Source of the DNA: Trueperella bialowiezensis
GTDB lineage: Bacteria; Actinomycetota; Actinomycetes; Actinomycetales; Actinomycetaceae
Direction of reading: 5' to 3'
Assembly: GCF_900637955.1 (NCBI RefSeq)
Contig: NZ_LR134476.1
Location: 1,488,001 to 1,552,000 of the forward strand
DNA: 64,000 nucleotides
The notes below the pieces were generated by a model. It was not told the DNA's origin. It saw only the letters and a program-made list of their open reading frames with translations, and searched no databases. Positions 45,269-54,527 of the stretch are shown here, piece after piece (position 1 is the stretch's first letter; each line of letters opens with the position of its first letter). The position numbers were made by a program, and so were the translations under genes.

Positions 45269-46869
45269 ACAGTGAACAACTCGCGCGCGCCGTGGTGGCC
45301 GAGCTAGTCAAAGCGGGCGTGACGACGTTCGTGCTCTGCCCCGGATCACGCTCGGCGCCGCTAGCCTATGCGCTACGTGACGCAGCAACAGCCGGTGTTG
45401 TGGAACTACATGTGGAAACCGACGAACGGGTGGCCGGCTTTGTTGCGCTAGGCTCGGGAATCGCAGGCTCACCGGCAGCGGTTGTGACGACGTCGGGCTC
45501 GGCGGTCGCGAACCTACACCCGGCGGTCGAAGAGGCCGCCTACGCCGGAGTGCCGATGGTGGTCCTGGCAGCAGACAGGCCCCACGAGATGCGAGGCGTG
45601 CGGGCCTCACAGACGGCCGATCACCGGGGAGTGTTGGAAGCGTCCGTGCGCTTCGTCGCCGAAATTCCGGCCGGGGTGCTAAGCGTGCGTGGGCAGGTCC
45701 GCAAGGCGGTGCATAAAGCAACCGGCTGCGAACCAGGACCCGTGTTAATCAACGTCGCCTTCCGCGATCCGCTCATGCCCAGCACGCCGTGGGAAGATCC
45801 GCTCGGCGACTGCACTGAGGAAGTTCCACAAGCCGGGCGCAGACCAGTGGTGATAGCGGGTCCGGCAACCCAGGCCGGCTCGGCCGCGCCAACAAAGTCT
45901 GTTCCACAAAATATGCCGATCCTCGCTGAGCCCACCAGCCCGCTACGCGGGGCGCCCACCAGTGTCAACCCGCTGCTATTGCGCAGCCCGCTTCGTGACC
46001 AGATTGATACCGCGATCGTCGTCGGCCATCCGACCCTCTCCCGTGAGGTGACGGCACTGTTGGCTGATCCGAAGGTGACTGTGTATGCCGTGGACGAGCC
46101 CGCAGGTTATACCGACGTGGCCGGCACGGCGTGGGTGGTGGATGATGTGGGCGACTTTCCGACGCAGCCCGGATGGGTGGACCAGTGGCTGGACGCATCC
46201 CAGCGGGTAGAAGAAGCAATCGAACACGAACTGGCATTAAGCGATGAGCTGACGTACCCGGCCATCGCCCGGATCATCAACGCGGCACCGGTGCCGACTC
46301 AGCTGGCGGCGTCGTCGATTATTCGAGAAGTGAACCTTTACGGCGGAAAACCGGGCGGGCCAAGGTTTGCCAATCGCGGACTTGCTGGGATTGATGGCAC
46401 GATGTCGACGGCGCTCGGGTTGGCGATCGCGCTGGGCGAACCGGTACGCGTCGTCGTTGGTGACCTCGCATTCGTGCACGACGCCGGGGCGCTCATCCGC
46501 GGGGTGGAGAACAAGGTAGCCGGCTTGGACGTGGTTGTGGTCGACGATCACGGCGGCTCACTGTTTGCCACCCTCGAATACGGCAAGGGCGACGAACAAG
46601 CCTATGACCAGCTGTTTCGCACCGAACGCGGCATTGACGTCCAGGCCTATGCGAAAGCGGTGGGCGCGAAGTACGTGCGTGCGACGACGGCGAGTGAACT
46701 TGCGCAGCTCGTTGCGAACATGCCATCGGACTGCGTGCGGATCGTGCACGTCGACCTTGGGCGGACGAGCATGTCAGCCGAGCGAGGGAGACGCGCACAA
46801 TTTGCTCAAACGGTGACGAGCGTAGCGTACGAACTTGAGCCGAGAGGAAAAAACGACGGCGAAAGTTAA
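45265..46869 (+). CDS. menD: SEPHCHC synthase
   Basis: MenD is a ThDP enzyme joining isochorismate and 2-oxoglutarate. The 534-residue protein begins MNSEQLARAVVAELVKAGVTTFVLCPGSRSAPLAY; the catalytic Glu is in HVETDERVAGFVALG, and the ThDP/Mg region reads GDLAFVHDAGALIRG ... VVDDHGGSLF, somewhat changed from the more usual NNGGGIF. GGAGG lies 7 nt before ATG 45265. The ORF's longer upstream frame overlaps menC and is rejected. Confidence 0.93.
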   Translation: MNSEQLARAVVAELVKAGVTTFVLCPGSRSAPLAYALRDAATAGVVELHVETDERVAGFVALGSGIAGSPAAVVTTSGSAVANLHPAVEEAAYAGVPMVVLAADRPHEMRGVRASQTADHRGVLEASVRFVAEIPAGVLSVRGQVRKAVHKATGCEPGPVLINVAFRDPLMPSTPWEDPLGDCTEEVPQAGRRPVVIAGPATQAGSAAPTKSVPQNMPILAEPTSPLRGAPTSVNPLLLRSPLRDQIDTAIVVGHPTLSREVTALLADPKVTVYAVDEPAGYTDVAGTAWVVDDVGDFPTQPGWVDQWLDASQRVEEAIEHELALSDELTYPAIARIINAAPVPTQLAASSIIREVNLYGGKPGGPRFANRGLAGIDGTMSTALGLAIALGEPVRVVVGDLAFVHDAGALIRGVENKVAGLDVVVVDDHGGSLFATLEYGKGDEQAYDQLFRTERGIDVQAYAKAVGAKYVRATTASELAQLVANMPSDCVRIVHVDLGRTSMSAERGRRAQFAQTVTSVAYELEPRGKNDGES

Positions 46870-46889
46870 CCGCGGGTGCCTGCGCTCCA

Positions 46890-46895
46890 TAGAAT
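46890..46895 (+). promoter_or_regulatory. -10 box upstream of the HtrA-like protease gene
   Basis: TAGAAT lies 28 bp before ATG 46924, giving a leader of about 22 nt with AGTGAGGA as ribosome-binding site. Confidence 0.45.
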
Positions 46896-46923
46896 CTGTT
46901 GCAGGCGCCAGAAGTGAGGATTA

Positions 46924-48132
46924 ATGACAGACGACTATAGGCCAGAAGAAAACAGGCCAAACGATTTCGGGTACTATCAGCCCAACCCAGTGCAACCGCC
47001 GCCCGTACAAACAGTACAGAAAACCCGACGCGGCCCAGGCTGGCCGGCGCTGATTGTTGCCTGTCTTATTGCGTCGCTGCTTGGCGGCGTGCTCGGAGTC
47101 GGGGTGATGAACGTGCGCTGGGGTAATGCGCGCCCGGCGGCGGCGCCCATTTCCACACAGTCGGGCACCACTGAAACTGTGGAAAGTACCGGCACTGCGC
47201 CGGACTGGAATGCGGTGGCCACGGCGGTCGGACATTCTGTGGTTGCCATTGATGTGAAAACGGCGGAAGGTGCCTCCACAGGCTCGGGCTTCGTTATCGA
47301 CCAGCAGGGCCATATTATGACCAACGATCACGTTGTGTCCGGCGCGCAGGAAGTATATGTGACCTTGCACGACGGGCGCGTCTACGAGGCCGAGATTGTG
47401 GGTACCGACGAGTCGACCGATCTGGCCGTGCTCAAACTGAAATCACCACCGGAGGATTTGACGGTGGCCCAGTTCGGGGATTCGAGCAAGGTTGCCGTCG
47501 GTGATCCGGTCACGGCGATTGGTAACCCGCTCGGGTTGAGCTCCACGATGACCACCGGAATCGTCTCCGCGTTGGATCGGCCCGTGCAGACCGTGAAAGA
47601 AGGCGGCATTGACCGCGACCCGACCAGGGTGATTACCAACGCGATCCAAATCGACGCGGCCGTCAACCCCGGAAATTCGGGAGGGCCCGTGTTTGATGCG
47701 AAAGGCCACGTCATCGGCGTCGCATCCTCGATTGCCTCGCTCAAACAAAGCGAAGGCAAAGCAGGCTCGATCGGCCTCGGGTTTGCGATCCCGGCTAACC
47801 TAGCCCAGCGCGTCGCAGCCCAACTGATCGAGAAGGGCGTCGCAGAACATGCTTACCTTGGCGTGTCGATCGTCGACGGAATCGGCCAAGCACAGGGCAC
47901 GAATTGGAAGGGCGCGCAGGTGCGTCACGTGGAGCCGGGCACGCCGGCCGAAGCGGCCGGGCTCAAGGAAAACGACGTCGTCTTACAGGTCAACGGCAGA
48001 GACGTGTCCTCGGCGCTCGCGCTCACCGGATACGTGCGCCAATTTGCGTCCGGCGACGTCGTCACACTGCTTCTCGTCCGGAACGGCGAGCTGCTGAACG
48101 TGGACGTCACGTTAGCTACTCGGCCTGATTAA
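46924..48132 (+). CDS. HtrA/DegP-type membrane-anchored serine protease with PDZ domain
   Basis: The 402-residue protein has a Pro/Gln-rich cytoplasmic N-terminus, a TM helix (WPALIVACLIASLLGGVLGVGVM, about residues 40-62), a trypsin-like domain with His in MTNDHVVS, Asp in STDLAVLKL and Ser in NPGNSGGPVFD, and a C-terminal PDZ domain (HAYLGVSIVDG ... VEPGTPAEAAGLKENDVVLQVNG). It resembles actinobacterial PepD/HtrA proteases of envelope stress response. Its 3' end overlaps menF by 17 bp. Confidence 0.92.
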   Translation: MTDDYRPEENRPNDFGYYQPNPVQPPPVQTVQKTRRGPGWPALIVACLIASLLGGVLGVGVMNVRWGNARPAAAPISTQSGTTETVESTGTAPDWNAVATAVGHSVVAIDVKTAEGASTGSGFVIDQQGHIMTNDHVVSGAQEVYVTLHDGRVYEAEIVGTDESTDLAVLKLKSPPEDLTVAQFGDSSKVAVGDPVTAIGNPLGLSSTMTTGIVSALDRPVQTVKEGGIDRDPTRVITNAIQIDAAVNPGNSGGPVFDAKGHVIGVASSIASLKQSEGKAGSIGLGFAIPANLAQRVAAQLIEKGVAEHAYLGVSIVDGIGQAQGTNWKGAQVRHVEPGTPAEAAGLKENDVVLQVNGRDVSSALALTGYVRQFASGDVVTLLLVRNGELLNVDVTLATRPD

Positions 48133-49378
48133 AAGCGTCGAGGATCGGGGCGAACTTCGCTTCGGTTTCGGCCCATTCGGTATCCGGGTCGGAATCGGCG
48201 AGAATACCGCCGCCGGCCCAGGCCCTCGCCCGTGTGCCGTCAATCTGGGCGCACCTGAGTGCTACACACCATTCGCCCCCGTGGGAACCCATCCAGCCCA
48301 CGGGGGCACCATAACGCCCGCGGTCGGCCCCTTCGACTTCGTCGATTATCTTGAGCGCCGCGTGGGTAGGTGTACCGCCGAGTGCCGCTGTTGGGTGCAA
48401 AGCGCCCGCCACTTCTAAGCTTGTGGCATCTAGGTCAAGATGCGCGCGGATGTCGGTTGCAAGGTGAAGCACGGTCGGTAGTTCGAGCACGAACGGCGAC
48501 CCGGCCTCAACGGCACCAAGTTTTTCGAGGGCGCACACCACCGACTCCACTGACATGTGATGTTCGGCGGTGTTTTTTGTTGACGAGATCAGCCACGCTT
48601 TCGCATCGCGTTCCCGAGGCGCCGTGCCAGCCAGCACGCGTACGTGAACCTCGCGGCCCTTTGTTGCGGCGAGCAGTTCGGGCGTTGCGCCGACAAGACT
48701 GTCGACGGCGAACGTCCACGACTCCGGGTTAGCAGCAGCGAGTGCGCGTACTACACTGCGCTGGTCGATCGGCTCGCTGGCTTCCAGCTCAAGCCGCCGC
48801 GCGAGCACGACTTTGTCTGCCTCACCTGCGCCGATGCGCTGTTGAATAGCGACGACGCCGGAGCGATGGTCGGCGCGTTCTGCGGTGCTGGCAGGCGCAC
48901 ACGAAACGCGCGCAACCTCGCCAGCAGGCGGCCTACGACGCCGGAGCGTATCGTCTACGAGTTCACGTGCAGCGGGGCTGAGGGTGTCAAAGACGTCGCG
49001 ATCAGTCGGGCCGATCAAGGTGAGCCACCCCGTCTGCCCATCCCAGCCCACCACAACTTGGGGAATGATAAGCACCGAACCGGCCGGGGACGCGTGGTTA
49101 AAAGCAAACGAGCCGACCGAAATCAGTCCGGTGCCGGGTAGGCGAAGCTCGTCGCGGATCTCGGCGTCGGCAAGCACGCGCGACCACCACTGGGATGCCA
49201 AAGCAAAACGCGACGGCGTCGCAGGCGCCTCATAGCGCGCCGCCTCACCTGCGGCCACGAAACCCGTGCCGTCTTTAATCCAGGCGATTTCCCCGTCCAA
49301 AAATAGGGCTGCAAGCTCTGGCTCGTAGCCATCGGGCAGCGGCGTCGTCTGGGCGCGTAAATGTGGTATCTCGAACAC
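48116..49378 (-). CDS. menF: Isochorismate synthase
   Basis: MenF converts chorismate to isochorismate. The 420-residue chorismate-binding protein has KVVLARRLELEASEP, RVLAGTAPRERD, STKNTAEHHMSVESV, LHPTAALGGTPTHAALK, GRYGAPVGWMGSHGGEW and AWAGGGILADSDPDTEWAETE, covering the active-site set of the MenF/EntC group. The start GTG 49378 is 8 nt downstream of TAACAT. It is divergent from menG. It is distinguished from anthranilate synthase by context and the men neighbours. Confidence 0.92.
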   Translation of the reverse strand: MFEIPHLRAQTTPLPDGYEPELAALFLDGEIAWIKDGTGFVAAGEAARYEAPATPSRFALASQWWSRVLADAEIRDELRLPGTGLISVGSFAFNHASPAGSVLIIPQVVVGWDGQTGWLTLIGPTDRDVFDTLSPAARELVDDTLRRRRPPAGEVARVSCAPASTAERADHRSGVVAIQQRIGAGEADKVVLARRLELEASEPIDQRSVVRALAAANPESWTFAVDSLVGATPELLAATKGREVHVRVLAGTAPRERDAKAWLISSTKNTAEHHMSVESVVCALEKLGAVEAGSPFVLELPTVLHLATDIRAHLDLDATSLEVAGALHPTAALGGTPTHAALKIIDEVEGADRGRYGAPVGWMGSHGGEWCVALRCAQIDGTRARAWAGGGILADSDPDTEWAETEAKFAPILDAFNQAE

Positions 49379-49386
49379 GAATAACG

Positions 49387-49392
49387 ATGTTA
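49387..49392 (-). promoter_or_regulatory. -10 box for menF, probably leaderless
   Basis: On the minus strand TAACAT is followed by 8 nt and GTG 49378. Confidence 0.4.
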
Positions 49393-49405
49393 CGTCTCTA
49401 TTTGG

Positions 49406-49411
49406 TTAAAT
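49406..49411 (+). promoter_or_regulatory. -10 box of a leaderless promoter for menG
   Basis: TTAAAT is followed by exactly 6 nt and ATG 49418. Confidence 0.5.
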
Positions 49412-49417
49412 GCAGAC

Positions 49418-50116
49418 ATGGGTAGAGCCACACTAGAAAAAAATCCGCGTGATGTTGCCAGCATGTTCGACACGGTATCGAATAAATACGACGTCATGAA
49501 CGGCGTGTTGACCTTCGGTTTGATCAAAGTGTGGCGCACCGCCACGCGGGAAGCGATCGGGCCTAAACCGGGGCTCAAAGTGTTGGATATCGCAGCTGGT
49601 ACCGGATCATCCGCGAACTGCTACGCCAAGTATGGTGCGGATGTGATCGCCGCGGACTTCTCCGAAGGCATGATCGCCAAGGGTCGCGCACGCTTCCCAC
49701 TACTGACGTTCGTGAAAGCCGACGCGATGGACCTGCCCTTCGCAGACAACAGTTTTGACGTCACGACGATCTCGTATGGCCTGCGCAACGTGAAAGACCC
49801 CGACGCCGCACTACGCGAGATGCTGCGCGTGACGAAACCGGGCGGGCGCCTCGTCGTCGCCGAATTTTCCCGGCCAACAAACCGCGCCTTCCGCGCGCTA
49901 TATCATTTCTACCTGGGGAAGGTGATGCCGTTCGTGGCATCGCTTTTGTCTTCTAATGCCGAGGCCTACGGTTATCTGTTCGAGTCAATCGAGGCCTGGC
50001 CGGCGCAGGAAGAATTCGTGGCGAGGATCCGGGATGCAGGGTGGTCGGATGTGTCATATAAGAATCTGACCAACGGCATTATGGCGATTCACAGTGCGGT
50101 AAAGGCGGCACAGTAA
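49418..50116 (+). CDS. menG: Demethylmenaquinone methyltransferase
   Basis: MenG/UbiE performs the last methylation of menaquinone with SAM. The 232-residue protein has MFDTVSNKYDVMNGVLTFGLIKVWR, SAM motif I LDIAAGTGSSANCYAKYG, the acidic DFSEGMIAKGR, and ISYGLRNVKDPDAALREMLRVTKPGGRLVVAEFSRP, all standard for the family. It is followed by a MenJ-like reductase and then nuoA. Confidence 0.95.
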   Translation: MGRATLEKNPRDVASMFDTVSNKYDVMNGVLTFGLIKVWRTATREAIGPKPGLKVLDIAAGTGSSANCYAKYGADVIAADFSEGMIAKGRARFPLLTFVKADAMDLPFADNSFDVTTISYGLRNVKDPDAALREMLRVTKPGGRLVVAEFSRPTNRAFRALYHFYLGKVMPFVASLLSSNAEAYGYLFESIEAWPAQEEFVARIRDAGWSDVSYKNLTNGIMAIHSAVKAAQ

Positions 50117-50230
50117 CTTCCTAATTCAGTAAGCCAAGTCTTACGTAATTCAGGGCCTCATAATTTCTCAAGGTATGCCAAGATGCGTAGACTGATTGGC
50201 GTTGCGGCGGGGATGACTGAAAGGGAAATT

Positions 50231-51493
50231 ATGGTCGAGCATGCAGATGTCGTCGTTGTCGGCGGCGGGCCTGCAGGAGCCGCAACAGCTCACTATCTTG
50301 CACAGAACGGGGTAGATGTTCTCGTTCTAGAAAAAGCCACCTTCCCTCGCGACAAGGTGTGCGGGGACGGGCTGACACCACGCGCGGTCGGTGAACTGAT
50401 TCGGATGGGGATCTCCGTTGACGGCTGGGTGCGCAACTATGGGATTCGTGCCCGCGGCGCCGGCCATGAAATCGAAGTGCCCTGGCCTGAACTGGCCTCG
50501 CAGCCGAATTGGGGCAGCGCGTGTCCGCGTACCGACTTCGATGAGATTCTTATTCGGCGGGCAGTCGAATCTGGGGCGCGGCTGCGCGAAGGCGTCACTG
50601 TGACCGGGCCCGTTGTACATGAAAAATCCGGCCGCGTCGTCGGCGTGAAAGCACGTAGCACGGCGGATCGTAACGAAGAGATGACGTTCTCGGCCCGCTT
50701 CGTCGTCGACGCCGGGGGAGTCGCCGCGCGTCTGTCGACGGCGCTCGGGCGTGAAAAGGCACAGAACCGGCCGATGGGCGTGGCGGTGCGTACCTATTTC
50801 GAAGCCCCGCTTGCAGACACGGACATGATGGAATCCTGGCTGGAACTGTGGGCCGGCAAGCCGAACGAATCCGAACAGCTGCCAGGATACGCGTGGGCGT
50901 TCGCAGTAGGCGACGGCTTGATCAACGTGGGGCTTGGTTCGCTGTCGTCGACGGCGAAACCCACCGGCGTGGATCACCGCAAAGTATTCCAAACCTGGCT
51001 TGCAAACACTCCGCCCGAATGGGAACTCAATGCTGAAACGCAACGAGGCCCTATCCGGGGTGCGGCGCTTCCGATGGCGTTCAACCGTAAACCGCACTAC
51101 GCGAACGGGTTGGCGCTCGTTGGCGATTCGGGCGGTATGGTTTCGCCGTTTAACGGCGAAGGAATCGCTTACGCGCTCGCATCCGGGCGGTTGCTGGCGG
51201 ACTTCATTGCGCAGGCGCTGCTACGGCCAACGCTAGGCCAACAGGACCGGGCGATGATGCAATACCCTGCCGAGCTGCGTGAAGAGTTGGGTGGCTACTA
51301 TACGCTTGGCCGAATTTTCGCGGCGCTGATCGAACGCCCGGAAATTATGCACATCTGTGTCAAGTATGGGCTGCCCCGGCAGACACTCATGACCCTAGTG
51401 ATGAAGCTGCTGTCCGATGCCTACGATCGGCGGGGCGGAGATTGGATGGATCGGCTGATCACCGCGCTGACGAAAGTGGTGCCTAAAGCCTGA
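50231..51493 (+). CDS. Geranylgeranyl reductase family protein, MenJ-like
   Basis: The 420-residue flavoprotein has the FAD motif ADVVVVGGGPAGAATAHYLAQNGVDVLVLEKATFPRDKVCGDGLTP, CPRTDFDEILIRRA, GYAWAFAVGDGLINVGLG and LVGDSGGMVSPFNGEGIAYALASG. Homologues next to menG (Rv0561c, MenJ) saturate one isoprene unit of menaquinone; that role is inferred from position. In-frame ATGs at 50183 and 50213 exist; ATG 50231 has GAAAGGGA upstream and gives the family N-terminus. TAGACT (50188-50193) may be its -10 box, which would exclude 50183. Confidence 0.85.
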   Translation: MVEHADVVVVGGGPAGAATAHYLAQNGVDVLVLEKATFPRDKVCGDGLTPRAVGELIRMGISVDGWVRNYGIRARGAGHEIEVPWPELASQPNWGSACPRTDFDEILIRRAVESGARLREGVTVTGPVVHEKSGRVVGVKARSTADRNEEMTFSARFVVDAGGVAARLSTALGREKAQNRPMGVAVRTYFEAPLADTDMMESWLELWAGKPNESEQLPGYAWAFAVGDGLINVGLGSLSSTAKPTGVDHRKVFQTWLANTPPEWELNAETQRGPIRGAALPMAFNRKPHYANGLALVGDSGGMVSPFNGEGIAYALASGRLLADFIAQALLRPTLGQQDRAMMQYPAELREELGGYYTLGRIFAALIERPEIMHICVKYGLPRQTLMTLVMKLLSDAYDRRGGDWMDRLITALTKVVPKA

Positions 51494-51521
51494 TGAGCCA
51501 GAATTTTTTATCTGGAAGATA

Positions 51522-51527
51522 TAGAAT
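51522..51527 (+). promoter_or_regulatory. Candidate -10 box of the nuo operon
   Basis: TAGAAT within TATAGAAT lies 57 bp before nuoA and would give a leader of about 50 nt. No clear -35 box is visible. Confidence 0.45.
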
Positions 51528-51583
51528 TAAAAGTGTTGCGGTAGTGCAGGCGGCATTTTCAACGGTGAAAGTTTGAGGGACTA

Positions 51584-51943
51584 ATGTATTCATACGTTCC
51601 ATTCTTAGTTATGATCATCGCTGCCGGCGTAGTTGCGGTCGCCGGTTTGCTGATGTCAGCTATTTTGGGGCCGAAACGCTATAACCGCGTTAAAGTGTCC
51701 AACTATGAATGCGGGCTCGAACCCACACCCAACGCGGGTCAAGAAGGGCGCTTCCCGATCAAATACTTTTTGACGGCGATGACGTTCATCATTTTCGATA
51801 TTGAAGTGGTGTTCCTCTACCCGTGGGCTGTCTCGGCTGGCCAGCTCGGCCTTGCCGGCGTTATTACAATCGCAAGTTTTGTGTTCCTCATTACCGTCCC
51901 CTTCGTCTATGAGTGGCGACGGGGCGGACTCGAATGGGAGTAA
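51584..51943 (+). CDS. nuoA: NADH-quinone oxidoreductase subunit A
   Basis: A small three-helix membrane subunit of complex I (119 residues). The conserved loop YECGLEPTPNAGQEGRFPIKYFLTAMTFIIFDIEVVFLYPWA, including the Cys near the quinone tunnel, is present. GAGGG lies 4 nt before the ATG. It is the first gene of a 12-gene (visible) nuo operon in the standard A-to-L order. Confidence 0.96.
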   Translation: MYSYVPFLVMIIAAGVVAVAGLLMSAILGPKRYNRVKVSNYECGLEPTPNAGQEGRFPIKYFLTAMTFIIFDIEVVFLYPWAVSAGQLGLAGVITIASFVFLITVPFVYEWRRGGLEWE

Positions 51944-51946
51944 GCA

Positions 51947-52501
51947 ATGGGTATTGAAGAAAAAGCATCAGGCAAACTGCTCGCAGGCATCGAGGCCGTT
52001 GGCGGTTGGGCGCAGGCGCGCTCGCCGTGGCCGGTCACGATGGGTCTGGCGTGCTGCGCGATCGAAATGATGGCCTTCGGCGCCGTCCGGTTCGACGCCT
52101 CGCGTATCGGCATGGAAGTCTTCCGGGCCTCGCCGCGCCACGCGGATCTCATGCTCGTCTCGGGGCGCGTGAGCCAGAAAATGGCTCCCGTGGTGCGTAA
52201 CATTTACGACCAGCTTATGGAGCCCAAGTGGGTTATTTCGATGGGCGTGTGTGCCTCGTCTGGCGGCATGTTTAATAACTACGCGATCTTGCAGGGTATC
52301 GATCACCTCGTGCCCGTGGATGTGTATCTACCCGGCTGCCCGCCGCGCCCGGAAATGCTCATCAACGCGATTTTCGAACTGCGTAATAACCACATTGAAG
52401 GCCGTCCCATCGGTGAACACCGGAAGGAAATCGCTCGCAAGGCCGAGCAGGCCGCGCTGGCTGCGATCCCGGTCGAAGAGCAGAAGGGGCTACTGGTATG
52501 A
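51947..52501 (+). CDS. nuoB: NADH-quinone oxidoreductase subunit B
   Basis: The 184-residue subunit carries cluster N2, the last Fe-S centre before the quinone. Tandem Cys in [12 protein letters not shown], Cys in [14 protein letters not shown] and PGCPPRPE provide its ligands. It starts 3 nt after nuoA and overlaps nuoC by 4 nt. Confidence 0.97.
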   Translation: MGIEEKASGKLLAGIEAVGGWAQARSPWPVTMGLACCAIEMMAFGAVRFDASRIGMEVFRASPRHADLMLVSGRVSQKMAPVVRNIYDQLMEPKWVISMGVCASSGGMFNNYAILQGIDHLVPVDVYLPGCPPRPEMLINAIFELRNNHIEGRPIGEHRKEIARKAEQAALAAIPVEEQKGLLV

Positions 52502-53184
52502 GCGATGAGCTAAGCAGAATCGATCAGGCGCGCCCCTCCGTCGTCGCCAAACGTAAAGGCATGTGGGGTGTCACCGATACTGGCGACACCACCGGTTTTG
52601 GGGATCTTGAGGAAGTCTTCGTCGTCGCCCCGCCTGCTTCCAGGCCGTACGGCGGCTGGTTTGATGAGGTGGTAGATATCATCATCGAACTCGGCCAAGC
52701 CGATGGTCTCGACGTCGTCGAAAAAGTCAGCGTGGAAAATGACCAGCTGGTGATTTTCGTGCCTAGGGAACACCTTGTCGACGTCGCCCGCTATCTGCGC
52801 GACGATCAGGATCTGCGTTTCGAACTGTGTCTGGGCGTGTCTGCCGTGCATTACCCGCACGATAAGGGCCGCGAGTTGCACGCGTATTTCCCATTCTTCT
52901 CAATCACGCACAACCGGATGATCGCGCTCGAAGTGACGTGTCCGGAGGACGATCCGCACATGCCGTCCATCTGCTCGGTCTACCCGGGCGATGACTGGTC
53001 TGAGCGGGAAGCCTTCGATCTCATGGGAATCATTTTCGACGGCCATCCGGGGCTCACCCGTTCGGCGATGCCGGATGACTGGGTTGGCCACCCGCAGCGT
53101 AAGGACTACCCGCTTGGCGGTGTGCCCGTGGAGTTTAAGGGCGCCGTTATTCCGCCGCCGGATGCACGGAGGGAGTACAACTAA
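52498..53184 (+). CDS. nuoC: NADH-quinone oxidoreductase subunit C
   Basis: The 228-residue 30-kDa-type subunit of the peripheral arm. Its landmarks are [31 protein letters not shown] and the signature [22 protein letters not shown], followed by [12 protein letters not shown]. It is separate from NuoD (the two are fused in E. coli). The N-terminal extension of about 70 residues before the conserved domain is common in actinobacteria. Confidence 0.95.
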   Translation: MSDELSRIDQARPSVVAKRKGMWGVTDTGDTTGFGDLEEVFVVAPPASRPYGGWFDEVVDIIIELGQADGLDVVEKVSVENDQLVIFVPREHLVDVARYLRDDQDLRFELCLGVSAVHYPHDKGRELHAYFPFFSITHNRMIALEVTCPEDDPHMPSICSVYPGDDWSEREAFDLMGIIFDGHPGLTRSAMPDDWVGHPQRKDYPLGGVPVEFKGAVIPPPDARREYN

Positions 53185-54527
53185 TGACCATGCCACGTGC
53201 CACACGCGCCGCCACGGAAGAGTCGATGGCGGGCGCTAAAACCTACGAAGCTGTGGGCGGTGACTGGGGCGATATTGCTAAGGACGCCGAAGCGCTCGGA
53301 GAAGAGCATATTGTTGTCAACCTTGGCCCGGTGCATCCGTCCACGCACGGCGTGCTCCGCGTTCAGGTGGAGCTCGACGGCGAACGGGTTAACGAAGTTC
53401 GTGCCGCAACTGGTTTCTTGCACACGGGTATTGAGAAGAACATGGAGTATCGCACCTGGACTCAGGGCGTGACCTTCTGTACTCGCATGGACTATGTGGC
53501 TCCGATTTTCCAAGAGGTGGCCTACTGCCAGGCGGTTGAGAAGCTACTTGGGATCGAGGATCAGATTCCGGAGCGTGCGCAGGCGATCCGCGTGCTGCTG
53601 CTGGAGCTGACCCGGATTTCTTCGCATATCGTGGGCATCGGCTCGGGTGGTAACGAGCTGGGTGCGACGACGATGCTGACGCTCACCTTCCGCCTGCGTG
53701 AAGACGTGCTGAGGATTTTGGAAGACATCACGGGCTTGCGCATGAACAACGCGTTCATCCGCCCGGGCGGCGTGCTCGATGACCTGCCAGAAGGCGGCAC
53801 CGACTATATTCGCGAACTGCTGCCGGGGATCCGCAACACGATTTCGGAGATGCAGGATCTCACGCTTGGCAACCCGATCTTTAAAAAGCGGCACGTGGAC
53901 GTGGCGGTCTCCCCGCTGTCGTCGCTCATGGCACTTGGAATGACGGGCCCGTCGATCCGTGCGGCCGGCGTGCCGTGGGATCTGCGTAAGACCCAGCCGA
54001 ACTCGGGCTATGACCTCTACGAGTTTGACGTGCCGGTTGCTGATAAGAGCGATGGGTACAACCGCATCAAAGTCAAGTTTGAAGAGTGCTACCAGTCGAT
54101 CCGGATCATCTACCAAGTGCTCGATCACTTGGATAAGACGAAGGGTCAGCCGGTGATGGTGGAAGACAAGAAGATTGCTTGGCCGGCGCAACTGTCGATT
54201 GCGGCCGATGGCCAGGGCACCACCCCGGAGCACGTTCAGCACATCATGACCGAATCGATGGAATCGCTGATTCACCATTTCAAGCTGGTCACGGAAGGCT
54301 TCCGGGTGCCGGCCGGGCAGGTGTACCAGCTGATCGAGCATCCGAAGGGTGTGCTCGGTGTTCATCTTGTGTCGTCCGGTGGAACGCGCCCGTACCGCGC
54401 GCATTTCCGTGATCCGGGATTCAACAATCTGCAGTCGCTGGCGATCATGAGCGAGGGCGGTCTGCTCGCCGATCTGATTATTGCGCTGGCGGCAGTTGAC
54501 CCAGTGATGGGAGGAGTGGATCGCTAA
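53184..54527 (+). CDS. nuoD: NADH-quinone oxidoreductase subunit D
   Basis: The 447-residue 49-kDa-type subunit lines the quinone site with NuoB. NLGPVHPSTHGVLRVQVELDGERV contains the conserved His and Thr-His pair; FHLxxGxE-like TGFLHTGIEKNMEYRTWTQ and the C-terminal DPVMGGVDR are standard. Start ATG overlaps the nuoC stop by one base. An in-frame ATG 6 nt later is possible. Confidence 0.96.
   Translation: MTMPRATRAATEESMAGAKTYEAVGGDWGDIAKDAEALGEEHIVVNLGPVHPSTHGVLRVQVELDGERVNEVRAATGFLHTGIEKNMEYRTWTQGVTFCTRMDYVAPIFQEVAYCQAVEKLLGIEDQIPERAQAIRVLLLELTRISSHIVGIGSGGNELGATTMLTLTFRLREDVLRILEDITGLRMNNAFIRPGGVLDDLPEGGTDYIRELLPGIRNTISEMQDLTLGNPIFKKRHVDVAVSPLSSLMALGMTGPSIRAAGVPWDLRKTQPNSGYDLYEFDVPVADKSDGYNRIKVKFEECYQSIRIIYQVLDHLDKTKGQPVMVEDKKIAWPAQLSIAADGQGTTPEHVQHIMTESMESLIHHFKLVTEGFRVPAGQVYQLIEHPKGVLGVHLVSSGGTRPYRAHFRDPGFNNLQSLAIMSEGGLLADLIIALAAVDPVMGGVDR

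Noticed and set aside
51498-51515. Hairpin CCAGA/TCTGG after the MenJ-like gene as a terminator
   Set aside because: The stem is only 5 bp and the T-run lies in the loop, not after the stem.
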